Assembly: GCF_030409905.1 (NCBI RefSeq)
Contig: NZ_JAUFQT010000011.1
Coordinates: 1-15,404, forward strand
DNA from: Echinicola jeungdonensis
GTDB lineage: Bacteria > Bacteroidota > Bacteroidia > Cytophagales > Cyclobacteriaceae
DNA length: 15,404 nt
Reading direction: 5' to 3'
Shown in pieces: positions 8,162-15,068 of this stretch; within the stretch, counting starts at the first letter, position 1; each line of letters starts with the position of its first letter. The notes under the pieces are model-generated. The model had not been told where the DNA came from. It did no database searches and saw only the letters and a program-made list of their open reading frames with translations. A program made the translations under genes and the position numbers.

Positions 8162-8478
8162 AATATACCTCCTTTTATACTATCTATTTAATTAGTTGAT
8201 GTTAAGGGTGAAATAACGTAAATTATATAATATTTATTAAAATAAATGGCAGGTAATATTATATAAAATAATACTGTGTGTTTGTATTATAGCAGGGTGG
8301 TATTGGATATTATACTCCAATTTTGGTGTAATATAATGTTAGGATTAATCTTTAAAAAATAGAAGAGGAAACCTGATACAATTTAGTGCCTTAGCCATAA
8401 TTTGGCCCTATCATTTTAGATAAGGGTAATTCCATTAACGCTTTCAGCAAAGGATTTAATCTAAAATGAGGCATCGCT
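8162..8478. promoter_or_regulatory. AT-rich divergent intergenic region
   Basis: This region separates the minus-strand small ORF (start 8161) and the plus-strand lipoprotein (start 8479). It is much more AT-rich than its neighbours. It contains a perfect 12-base inverted repeat (8223-8266) and a second imperfect one at about 8306-8336 around CCAATTTTGG. Promoters for both genes probably lie here, but I could not place a convincing Bacteroidetes -33/-7 pair (TTG, TAnnTTTG). Confidence 0.4.
8223..8266. repeat. Perfect 12-base AT-only inverted repeat
   Basis: TTATATAATATT (8223-8234) and AATATTATATAA (8255-8266) are exact reverse complements separated by 20 bases. The position between divergent genes suits an operator or a duplex-unwinding element, but AT-rich palindromes also arise by chance. 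Confidence 0.5.
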
Positions 8479-9154
8479 ATGAAAACATTACAGGCTTACT
8501 TATTTATTCCCCTCCTTCTTTTGGGGCTCATTCTAAATTTTAGCTGCAGCCCAGATTGAGGGGCCTGCAATCACCCAGGAAACCCCGGTGTATGCAAGCA
8601 AACAGGCATGCAGATGTCGAAAGATAATATTGTCACCTACCTGTTTTCATTCAACTCTGCAGGCTTCAATTTCGATTTTGGAATTTCAGAAACTGTACAA
8701 ACTGGCAGTTTTAGCTATGATTCCGACAACCCGGTAAACTTCAACAATGGTCTGGGGTTCTATGTTTTCGATTTCGAATTCGTGCCCACCTTAAGTTTTG
8801 ATCCCCAGAGGGATATAGGCTGGGTTCTGCAACCGATTTTCGACAATACCACAGTAGAGGTCCCGCATGGTCAGCTAAAAATCTCCAATGATCAATGGGA
8901 GCTTTTTGACTCCGAAGGAAACTTAGTTTTTCAGATATTTGCTAATCCTGATGACGATGGCGGATTTACAGGCCACATTTCAGAGATCGCCCTCGGGGGA
9001 GGCTTCGCGATTTTAACCTACACCCAGGTGAATGACGGTAAGGTGACGATTTTGCCATAGGCCTGGAATGCAAGGGCAAAAGACCATGAAAATTCCGATT
9101 GGTGCTTTGGATGCCCACTTGCGTCACGGTGATTCGCTAGGTCAATGTCAATAA
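8479..9154 (+). CDS. Putative exported lipoprotein with conserved ICHxPG...HLxHGDxLGxC tail; in-frame TGA and one frameshift
   Basis: ATG 8479 begins MKTLQAYLFIPLLLLGLILN followed by FSC, a lipoprotein-type signal peptide with a loose lipobox at Cys23. After SPD comes an in-frame TGA (8557-8559), then the same frame continues GACNHPGNPGVCKQTGMQ and runs open to 9060. The middle is rich in Asp, Phe and beta-prone residues (SFDPQRDIGWVLQPIFDN, GGGFAILTYTQVNDG). At 9047-9052 one extra T creates a false stop; correcting it gives KVTICHRPGMQGQKT, then IPIGALDAHLRHGDSLGQC and a stop at 9152-9154. That tail matches a C-terminal motif seen in many Bacteroidota and other exported proteins. The corrected length is 224 residues. 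The TGA may be a TGG or CGA miscalled, or a true nonsense mutation. Molecular function is unknown; a cell-surface location is inferred. Confidence 0.72.
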
Positions 9155-9339
9155 AAGTGCCTTTGAGCTACCGAATGTTGTCCCTTAACCTTAGGGGCTA
9201 ACTTCTGTGGTAGTGGACAAGAAGGCTTTGTGGTAAATTCTTGGGGGTGAAGTGTTGATATGTGGTAGTTTTGATATGGACTTTTTTTTGAAACCCTCAA
9301 GCCATGATAAGGCTTTGGGTAACTTCATTCTTAGCAAGA
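9155..9339. other. Non-coding stretch, nothing recognised
   Basis: There is no supported gene between the lipoprotein stop and repeat copy B. Together with the repeats, the gene-free region runs to 10017. Confidence 0.4.
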
Positions 9340-9568
9340 CCTAGCCCCGCAAAATATCCAGGCCAGGGGTGATTATCCCCTAGCTTAAAAATTCAACCCT
9401 ACCTCCTGGCTTTACCAGCAAAAAGTCACTACTGCCCACCCTTTTTCGCTAAAGGCTCATCCTATCAATATTTGCACAATGAGCCATTTAAGGGGAACTT
9501 GCTCTCCCTCTCCGGGATTTCAGATTTTTGCTTATTAAGGATTTTACATTACAAATGTCGAATGGCGG
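9340..9568. repeat. Dispersed structured repeat, copy B
   Basis: It shares with copy A, in order: GGCTTTACC (9408-9416), CACTACTGCCCACC, CGCTAAAGG (9448-9456), TATCAATATTTGCACAATGA, GCCATTTAA, and the end block TTACATTACAAATGTCGAAT. The left boundary is approximate because the 5' part is more diverged. Copy C follows within a few bases, making a tandem pair. Confidence 0.62.
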
Positions 9569-9573
9569 AGGGT

Positions 9574-9830
9574 ATAGAGCCCATAGCTTTGACAAAGGTT
9601 AGCTTTTAGAATCTAGTTCAAAAGCCCTGATAGGGGCGATTACTATCATAACCCGGGGTTTAAATCCTGGGTAATAAAGCTCCGCCACCTTTTGGCTTTA
9701 GCCGCATAATTCTTACTACTGCCCACTTCTTTCCGCTAAAGCCGCTTTCTGTCAATATTTGCATAATGAGCCATTTTAGGCAAACCTGCTCTCCATGATT
9801 TCAAATCCTTGTTTAAATAGCGCATTAGAC
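9574..9830. repeat. Dispersed structured repeat, copy C
   Basis: It begins TAGAGCCCAT, like copy A. It has a 22-base near-palindrome at 9651-9672 (ACCCGGGG ... CCTGGGT) and the pair GGCTTTAGC (9694-9702) and GCTAAAGCC (9735-9743). TCAATATTTGCATAATGAGC and CATTTTAGG follow. The order of blocks matches copies A and B. The right boundary is approximate. Confidence 0.65.
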
Positions 9831-9914
9831 TCAATTTTTATGGTCTCTTGTCGGAGACAGCGGGACAACGGTTGAAAATCTCTTTATAAAATGTTAATTT
9901 ATTGCTTGATATAT

Positions 9915-9936
9915 CCGGAAGGAAAACACCTTCCGG
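9915..9936. other. Perfect 8-base GC-rich hairpin
   Basis: CCGGAAGG (9915-9922) and CCTTCCGG (9929-9936) enclose a six-base AAAACA loop. It lies 80 bases before the decarboxylase-family gene. Without a following T-run it is not a standard terminator; it could be a 5' leader structure. Confidence 0.45.
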
Positions 9937-10017
9937 TTCTGCCTATTATCGTTCCTGACCTTTGTGTTAGGTTAATGTGATATCCTGTTTTAAACCCCCA
10001 AAATAACCCTGCCTTCC

Positions 10018-11283
10018 ATGAAACCATCCTTTCTGAACTTCAAAATACTGCTTTTTTATCCTAATAATGGCTGCTTTTTCGGCCTTCAATCCGTCGAAAT
10101 CTCAGGAAAAAAAAGGATTATGGTGAAGCACTAAGGCTTTGATAGAGATTGTGGAAAATAATCCAGAGGTAAAATCCATGCTGGTTTCCTCCCTGGAAAT
10201 TGCCCAACAGATCAACCCCGATAAAAAGACCAACCTGCCCAAAGCCTGGAGGAATACTTTAAGTTTGTTTCGCATTGTGAAAGGAGTATGCCCTGGGATT
10301 TATTGCAGGAAACCAATTAACAACGGGCTTTGAGAGTCAGACCAGCCAAAGCCTGATTTATTTTTACTTTTTGCTGGATCAGCCCTTGCCCGAACTGGAA
10401 GGGAAAGGAAATTACAAAAACACCTTACAGTATGCCGAACCCATTGCCTCCTGGCTTATCACTTTTGACCAATCCTGGGCCCGTTTTTAGAAACGGAGGC
10501 CTCCTGGAATGAGGAATACTATCAAATGGCCCTGGAGGATCCTGCTTTTGGGTTGCATAAAGGTTGGTATGAAGATCCCCAACTGGAAAACCTTTAATCA
10601 GTTTTTTGCCCGCCATCTTAAGTCCCCGGACCAAAGGCCCATTGCCTCTCCTGATGATCCTTCAGTGGTGGCTGCTTTTGCGGATTCCCGCCCACAGGGA
10701 GTATGGGACATTGATGGAAATTCAGAAATTATTTCAAAAGAGGGCGTTCCGGTAAAATCAGCAAGGGTCCAATCCATCCCCGAGCTTTTAGGAAAAGAAA
10801 GTGCCTATAAAAATGCCTTTGCTAAGGGGACCTTTACCCATTCTTTTTTGGGAATCAGTGATTATCACCGCTTTCACTTCCCCATGAGTGGAACTATTAA
10901 AGAAATCCGGGTGATCCCTGGGGTGAATCCTTCGGGGGTGAATTTTGGTGGGATGCCCAAATAAGCGATATGGTTTTGATCCCTCCTCCATCGGCTGGCA
11001 GGTGGTGGAAACCAGGGGCTGTGTAATATTGGATACCAGTAAATATGGCCTGGTGGCCTTGCTGCCCATAGGCATGGCCGTAGTCAATTCGGTTAACCTT
11101 GAAAAGCAGCTAAAGCCCGGGGATAAGGTGAAAAAAGGAATATGCTGGGCCATTTTGCCTTTGGCGGCTCCGACTTTATTATGGTTTTTTCAGGATAAGG
11201 TAAATTTCACCCTCACCGCTCCCAGGGAAGGGGATGGCTTTAAGCCTATGTTGATGGGCGAGGAGTTGGGAAGGGTGAAATGA
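10018..11283 (+). pseudogene. Exported phosphatidylserine decarboxylase-family protein (PSDC-type N-terminal region plus PSD core), frameshifted
   Basis: ATG 10018 begins MKPSFLNFKILLF and, after an extra T in the run near 10052, ILIMAAFSAFNPS, a probable signal peptide. Next comes an N-terminal region (YGEALR, LIEIVENNPEVKSMLVSSLE, SLEEYFKFVSHCERSMPWDL) typical of the large PSD-associated-domain proteins. The PSD core follows: WKTFNQFFARHLKSPDQRPI, FADSR, GISDYHRFHFPMSGTI (10851-10898), YGLVALLPIGMA and FGGSDFIMVFQ. PSD enzymes self-cleave at a Gly-Ser bond to make a pyruvoyl group; here the Ser is at 11169-11171 in GGSD, against LGST or GGST in classical enzymes. The DYHRFH histidines and the FADSR Asp fit the self-cleavage residues. 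The substrate may not be phosphatidylserine. About eight one-base shifts (near 10052, 10115, 10134, 10228, 10315, 10488, 10582, 10950, 11140) interrupt the frame. The corrected length is about 420 residues. Confidence 0.82.
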
Positions 11284-11376
11284 TATGAGATGGGAGATTT
11301 GAGACATTAGATGTATCAAGTAGTTGATTTTTGGTAGCAAGATAACGATTTAAGGTCACTGAAATATGTTCTAAGA

Positions 11377-11417
11377 CGTCATTGCGAATGAAGCCTTAGC
11401 GGAATGAAGCAATCTCA
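11377..11417. repeat. Degenerate half-copy of the REP-like repeat
   Basis: CGTCATTGCGAATGAAGC followed by GGAATGAAGCAATCTCA resembles the left arm of the 4191-4276 element (CGTCACTGCGA ... GAAGCAGTCTCG). The expected complementary right arm is missing or decayed. Remaining sequence from 11284 to 11909 contains no gene I can support. Confidence 0.55.
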
Positions 11418-11747
11418 CCTTGAGTAGTGGAGACCGCAACACTAAGTTTTCAATCCGATTTTTGCAAAAAAATAAATGATCAGCTTACCTTGATCTGGTA
11501 TTTTTCACTTTTTGGGAAAAATAGGTTATAGCGGTATTCTTTTAAAAGGTTTGCCCGGGTAGTGGAAGTTTTTTGATGGTTGGGAGGAAATGAATTTTTT
11601 ATCAGATTCAGGCTATTCGTAGAAAAAAACAAAAACGGGGACAATTCATTACTAATGCTAAATTACAAAGTGGTAATCCTTTTGAAGTGAAAAAAATAAG
11701 GACGTCAAATTTCCTTTATTGATAATTAAACCTGGAAACTGCCCATA

Positions 11748-11770
11748 TACCCAACGCATATGGTTGGGTA
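11748..11770. other. Short perfect hairpin
   Basis: TACCCAAC (11748-11755) and GTTGGGTA (11763-11770) are exact complements around a seven-base loop, about 140 bases before the recombinase gene. Its place near the left flank of the IS91-type pair suggests it could mark the element's end, but I have no direct support. Confidence 0.35.
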
Positions 11771-11909
11771 AGACCTGAAAAACAAGATTATAAGTAAGTT
11801 GAACAAAACCTCCTACGTCGTAGCTATTTGATTTTGAACAGTTAACCAATTTATTTTCAGTGATTTACCCTAAATTCACTCCATGTTTTACCATTAAATA
11901 AATAACATC

Positions 11910-12740
11910 ATGGAAAAAAAAGTCTTCGTCAACGGATGTATGAGGAAATGTTGGTCAGGAACTATTCCCCCAGGACCATCAGTACCTACATCAGCCTTGT
12001 ATCGGCAGTTTCCAAACATTTTGGAAAGATCCCCGAACAGATCAGTATTGGTAAGTTAAGGAATACCTTTTCCATAAGGTCGAAGTCAACAAAATGTCCC
12101 CTTCAGGGGTGAATCAGACCATCAGTGCGTTCAAAATACTTTTCAAGATGTCCTGGGCAGAGCTGGGATCCGGTAAGAATCAAGCGGCCCAGACGGCCCC
12201 CACTCCTCCCTTCTGTTTTTTCGAAAGAGGAGATATCCCTTATACTGAACTCCATAAGGAACAGAAAGCTTATTGCCTGCTGGCCCTCACCTACGCCTCC
12301 GGTCTAGGCTGAACGAGGTGATCAGCCTGAAGCCCTGTGATATCGACAGTGACAGGATGCAGCTGAAAGTAAGGGGAGGAAAGGGATATAAGGACAGGTA
12401 TACCCTGCTGCCAAAAGGGCTGTTGGAAAGGCTCCGGGAATACTACAGGTACTACCGGCCCAAAACCTATCTTTTCGAAGGCCGGACACCTGGCAAACCC
12501 TACAGTGAAAAGAGTGCACAGTGCGTTTTAAAAAAGCCATGGAATGCGCAGGGGTAACAAAGCATGCTTCCTTTCCATACCCTTCGCCACTCCTTTGCCA
12601 CGCACCTTCTTGAGCAGGGAACCAATGTCAGGTTAATCCAGGAGCTGTTGGGCCACAAATCCCTCAGGACCACTACGGTTTTACCTGCATGTGACCACTT
12701 GAATCCGGCACAGATCAAAAGTCCCCTGGACGAGCTGTGA
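11910..12740 (+). pseudogene. Tyrosine recombinase (XerC/D-like integrase) accompanying an IS91-type transposase, frameshifted
   Basis: ATG 11910 starts MEKKSLRQRMYEEMLVRNYS once the A-run at 11914-11921 is corrected by one base. The SAM-like N-terminal domain continues PRTISTYISLVSAVSKHFGK and SGVNQTISAFKILF. The catalytic domain has the full set of active-site blocks: ASGLRLNEVISL (Arg I, near 12303), GGKGYKDR (Lys), [15 protein letters not shown] (12576-12620), LGHKSLRTT and the nucleophile in VYLHV (Tyr at 12682-12684). Corrected length is about 277 residues, normal for the family. It would cut and rejoin DNA through a 3'-phosphotyrosine. The stop TGA (12738-12740) shares its last base with the ATG of the transposase, indicating translational coupling and one functional unit. 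At least eight one-base shifts occur, for example near 11922, 12065, 12148, 12270, 12304, 12536, 12575 and 12680. Confidence 0.85.
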
Positions 12741-14125
12741 TGGATATCCTTAACAAGAGGAACAGCGGGGTAGAACTTTCCGATATCCTTCTGGGGCAGA
12801 AAGAATCCTTTCTTTCAGGAAACAGCCCGTGTACCGCCCAGTACAAGGCCTATCTGGACATCATTTCCTGCAGGACATCTGAAATGGGTTCCCATACCCT
12901 GGCATGTGACAGCTGTGGCCATACAAAACGAGCTATAACAGCTGCCGGAACCGCCATTGTCCCAAGTGCCAGTATATCAAACAGCAGGTATGGGTAAAAA
13001 GCTCAGGAGCAGGTTGCTGCCGTGAGGTACTTTCACGTAGTGTTCACCGTCCCCGGACTTTCTCAGGCCGCTTTTTTATACCCCAGCGGTATGGTGTTAC
13101 AAGCTCCTGTTTGAAGCCTCTTCGGCCGCAGTGAAAAAGGCTGCCCTGAACCCCGCTTTTCTGGGGGTTGAAAGCGGCTGTATGCGGTGCTGCATACATG
13201 GGGACAGTCCCTGTCCTACCATCCACATATCCACATGCTTGTTCCTGCCGGGGGACTGGACAGCGATGGGCAGGAGTGGATCGTCGCCCATAAAAAGTTC
13301 TTTGTTCCCGGTGAAGGCACTGTCAGCTATTTACAGGGGCGTATTTATGGAAAAACTTATCAGGGCGTTGGAAGGAAACCTTCTCAGGATACCGGAAAAG
13401 CAGGCAAAACTGTTTGCCGACCCAAGGCTTCTCAGGCGGGAAGCCTATGCAAAGTTTTGGCATGTCTACATCAAAAAGACCTTCAGGGGGGCAAACCAGG
13501 TGGTCAGCTATCTGGGAAGGTATACCCACCGCGTGGCCATCAGCAACAGCAGGATCCAATGGACTGATGGGAAAGCGGTCAGTTTCAGGTGGAAGGACTA
13601 CAGGGACAACAGGAACAGGACATGAGCCTCAGCTGCCACGAGTTTGTAAGGAGGTTTATGCAGCACATCCTCCCTTCTGGATTTTACAAGATCAGGTACT
13701 ACGGGATCATGGCCTCGGCAAACAGCAGGACCAAAATGGAAACCTGCTTCAGCTTGCTGAAAAAGAACAGGGTACATCTCCTTCTACCAGGGACTGACCA
13801 CTTACGAGATACTGGAAGAGGTACTGGGCCCGGACTTCTTCCTTTGCCCCTGCTGTAAACGGGGAAAAATGGTGTTCGGGATTGCTTCACCAAAAGAAAA
13901 AGGCCCCTGAAACTTTATAAACGGACGTTCATTGACATCATGAAGAACAGATTGGAGGAAAAGGTTTCCCAGGGAAAAATATGCCTTTTTCCAGCAAAAC
14001 CATCAATCAAACTAGAAGCTTTAAACAGCGAAACCAAAGAACCTCCTGAAAACTCCCGCCAAGAAAAGATCCATGAAAGACAAATGCCCATAGCAGTTCA
14101 CCGGCTCCGTCCAACTATGTTTTAA
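12740..14125 (+). pseudogene. IS91-family HUH/Y2 rolling-circle transposase, frameshifted
   Basis: ATG 12740 begins MDILNKRNSGVELSDILLGQ. A zinc-finger region follows (ACDSCGH, then SCRNRHCPKCQ after a shift near 12930), and then RYFHVVFTVPG. The HUH metal-binding motif is HPHIH at 13220-13234, within LSYHPHIHMLVPAGGL. The paired catalytic tyrosines are in YLGRYTHRVAIS, at 13509-13511 and 13521-13523, matching the IS91 Y2 motif. Later blocks are FRWKDYRD, MSLSCHEFVRRFMQHILPSG and RYYGIMASANSR, then a Cys pair (PCCK). Such enzymes nick one strand and move DNA by a rolling-circle route without target duplication. Frames change near 12930, 13065, 13185, 13310, 13622, 13780 and 13855-13890. The C-terminal limit at 14125 is uncertain because the last segment overlaps an inverted repeat. 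Confidence 0.87.
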
Positions 14126-14197
14126 ACGCAATCTTGATAGTCTTAAGAAATAGTTTATTTTTTGCCTAGATTGCGTTTAAAACACTTTACGTTGGGT
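14109..14197 (+). other. attC-like imperfect inverted repeat (first)
   Basis: Outer words GTCCAAC (14109-14115, fits RYYYAAC) and GTTGGGT (14191-14197, fits GTTRRRY) flank a perfect 16-base stem, GTTTTAAACGCAATCT (14119-14134) with AGATTGCGTTTAAAAC (14168-14183), and a 33-base loop. Between outer and inner boxes are 3 unpaired bases on the left and 7 on the right. This is the architecture of an integron cassette recombination site. The alternative is a terminal hairpin of the IS91 element. Confidence 0.45.
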
Positions 14198-14228
14198 TAA
14201 TATTAAAAACCACTTAAAATATGAAGTT

Positions 14229-14739
14229 ATGGAAATTGAAACTGAAATTATTGTTGTCATTATTGCCTCAATAGCATCCCTAATTGTGGGCTTAATAAAT
14301 ATTTTTTTTAACGCAAGAATTTCAGCCAAACAAAATGAAATTGAGTTAAAAAAAGCAAGAATCGAACTTCTTGAAACAAGGAGACAAAAAGTTGAAGTTT
14401 TTAAATCTGAAATCTCTAACAGAATAATTGACTTAAGTGATGTAAGAGATTTTTGAATTCGAAAAGCATTTTCCAAGAATTGTAGATTTTTTTCAGAAAA
14501 ATTCCAGCAATGTATTTTCAATTGGTCATTTAATAGATTCAAATTTATCAAAGAATTAAAGGCATTAAACAAACGTATTAATGAATACATAGCGAAATCT
14601 AAAACAACGGATTCAATTTGATAATAACGAAGCAAAAAAAGATATTGAGAAAATGTCTAAATTGGGAAATCGAATAAATGAAAAATTAGATGAAAGTCTT
14701 CAAAATATAGAAAATGAGATAATTAAATTGCTGAAATAA
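14229..14739 (+). CDS. Small membrane-anchored coiled-coil protein, possible cassette gene (frameshifted)
   Basis: ATG 14229 begins MEIETEIIVVIIASIASLIV followed by GLINIFFNARISAKQ: one N-terminal transmembrane segment (about residues 6-28). A long charged helical stretch follows (NEIELKKARIELLETRRQKV, EVFKSEISNRIIDLSDVRDF). After a shift near 14453 the frame continues EFEKHFPRIVDFFQKNSSNV, then SKELKALNKRINEYIAKSKT. A further shift near 14613 leads to NNEAKKDIEKMSKLGNRINE and a final NEIIKLLK, stopping at 14737-14739. The corrected length is about 169 residues. I recognise no named family. The base composition is more AT-rich than in the transposase genes before it and the hydrolase gene after it. 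It is bounded on both sides by attC-like repeats, with the stop only 10 bases from the second, which suggests a mobile gene cassette. The function is unknown. Confidence 0.65.
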
Positions 14740-14748
14740 GATTACTAA

Positions 14749-14880
14749 CCCCAACATTGCATATAGCTTATTGCTGGTTCAATCTTAAAATCGAGTTTTT
14801 CATCTCTTAATCAAGTTCATCTTGTGAGGAAGAGAAGGAGCTTCGAAAATCGCCACACGCCATATGCAAGACCGTTAAAA
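14749..14880 (+). other. attC-like imperfect inverted repeat (second)
   Basis: The outer words are CCCCAAC (14749-14755) and GTTAAAA (14874-14880), each one base off the RYYYAAC / GTTRRRY consensus. The inner stem pairs TTGCATATAGC (14757-14767) with GCCATATGCAA (14859-14869), one mismatch. Spacers are 1 base on the left and 4 on the right, and the variable centre is about 90 bases. It begins 10 bases after the stop codon of the small membrane-protein gene, where an attC would sit in a gene cassette. Confidence 0.42.
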
Positions 14881-15068
14881 GAAGGTTAAGAATTGTTATC
14901 CTGATTTGGTGATTGTTGTCAATTCAGGTTAATAAAAAAAGTGTTTACTGGACTTCTGGCAATTGTCTAAAATTTGTACCTTATTTTTAATTTATTGACC
15001 TCAATCTAAGAGTAAGGAAAAGGTAATATAAGCAGTATTTTTAAGGAACTTTTAAACCCAATCGACCC
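14881..15068. other. Intergenic leader of the hydrolase gene
   Basis: No gene is seen. The stretch contains TAAAATTTG (near 14969), similar to the Bacteroidetes -7 element TAnnTTTG but with an extra base and without a well-placed TTG at -33. Promoter assignment is tentative. Confidence 0.3.

Larger units (their letters stand above)
11910..14183 (+). mobile_element. IS91-type element carrying integrase plus Y2 transposase (ends not resolved)
   Basis: The overlapping recombinase and HUH/Y2 genes form the coding core of an IS91-group element of the two-gene type. IS91 elements lack terminal inverted repeats and target duplications, so the limits cannot be fixed from sequence alone. I take the recombinase start as the minimal left limit and the end of the perfect 16-base inverted repeat (14119-14134 and 14168-14183) as a possible right-end hairpin. 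That repeat has a second interpretation as an attC-like site. Confidence 0.55.

Noticed and set aside
9061..9154. A separate small gene downstream of the lipoprotein
   Set aside because: One extra T near 9050 explains the stop; the sequence is the lipoprotein's own C-terminal tail.
10425..10634. Minus-strand ORF opposite the decarboxylase gene
   Set aside because: It is antisense to a well-conserved coding region and has no recognisable features of its own; the same applies to the other antisense frames at 2756-3031, 3832-4113 and 13323-13559.
11748..11770. ACCCAAC / GTTGGGT hairpin as an attC site
   Set aside because: Both words fit the core consensus, but the total length of about 21 bases leaves no room for inner boxes, so it is listed only as a hairpin.
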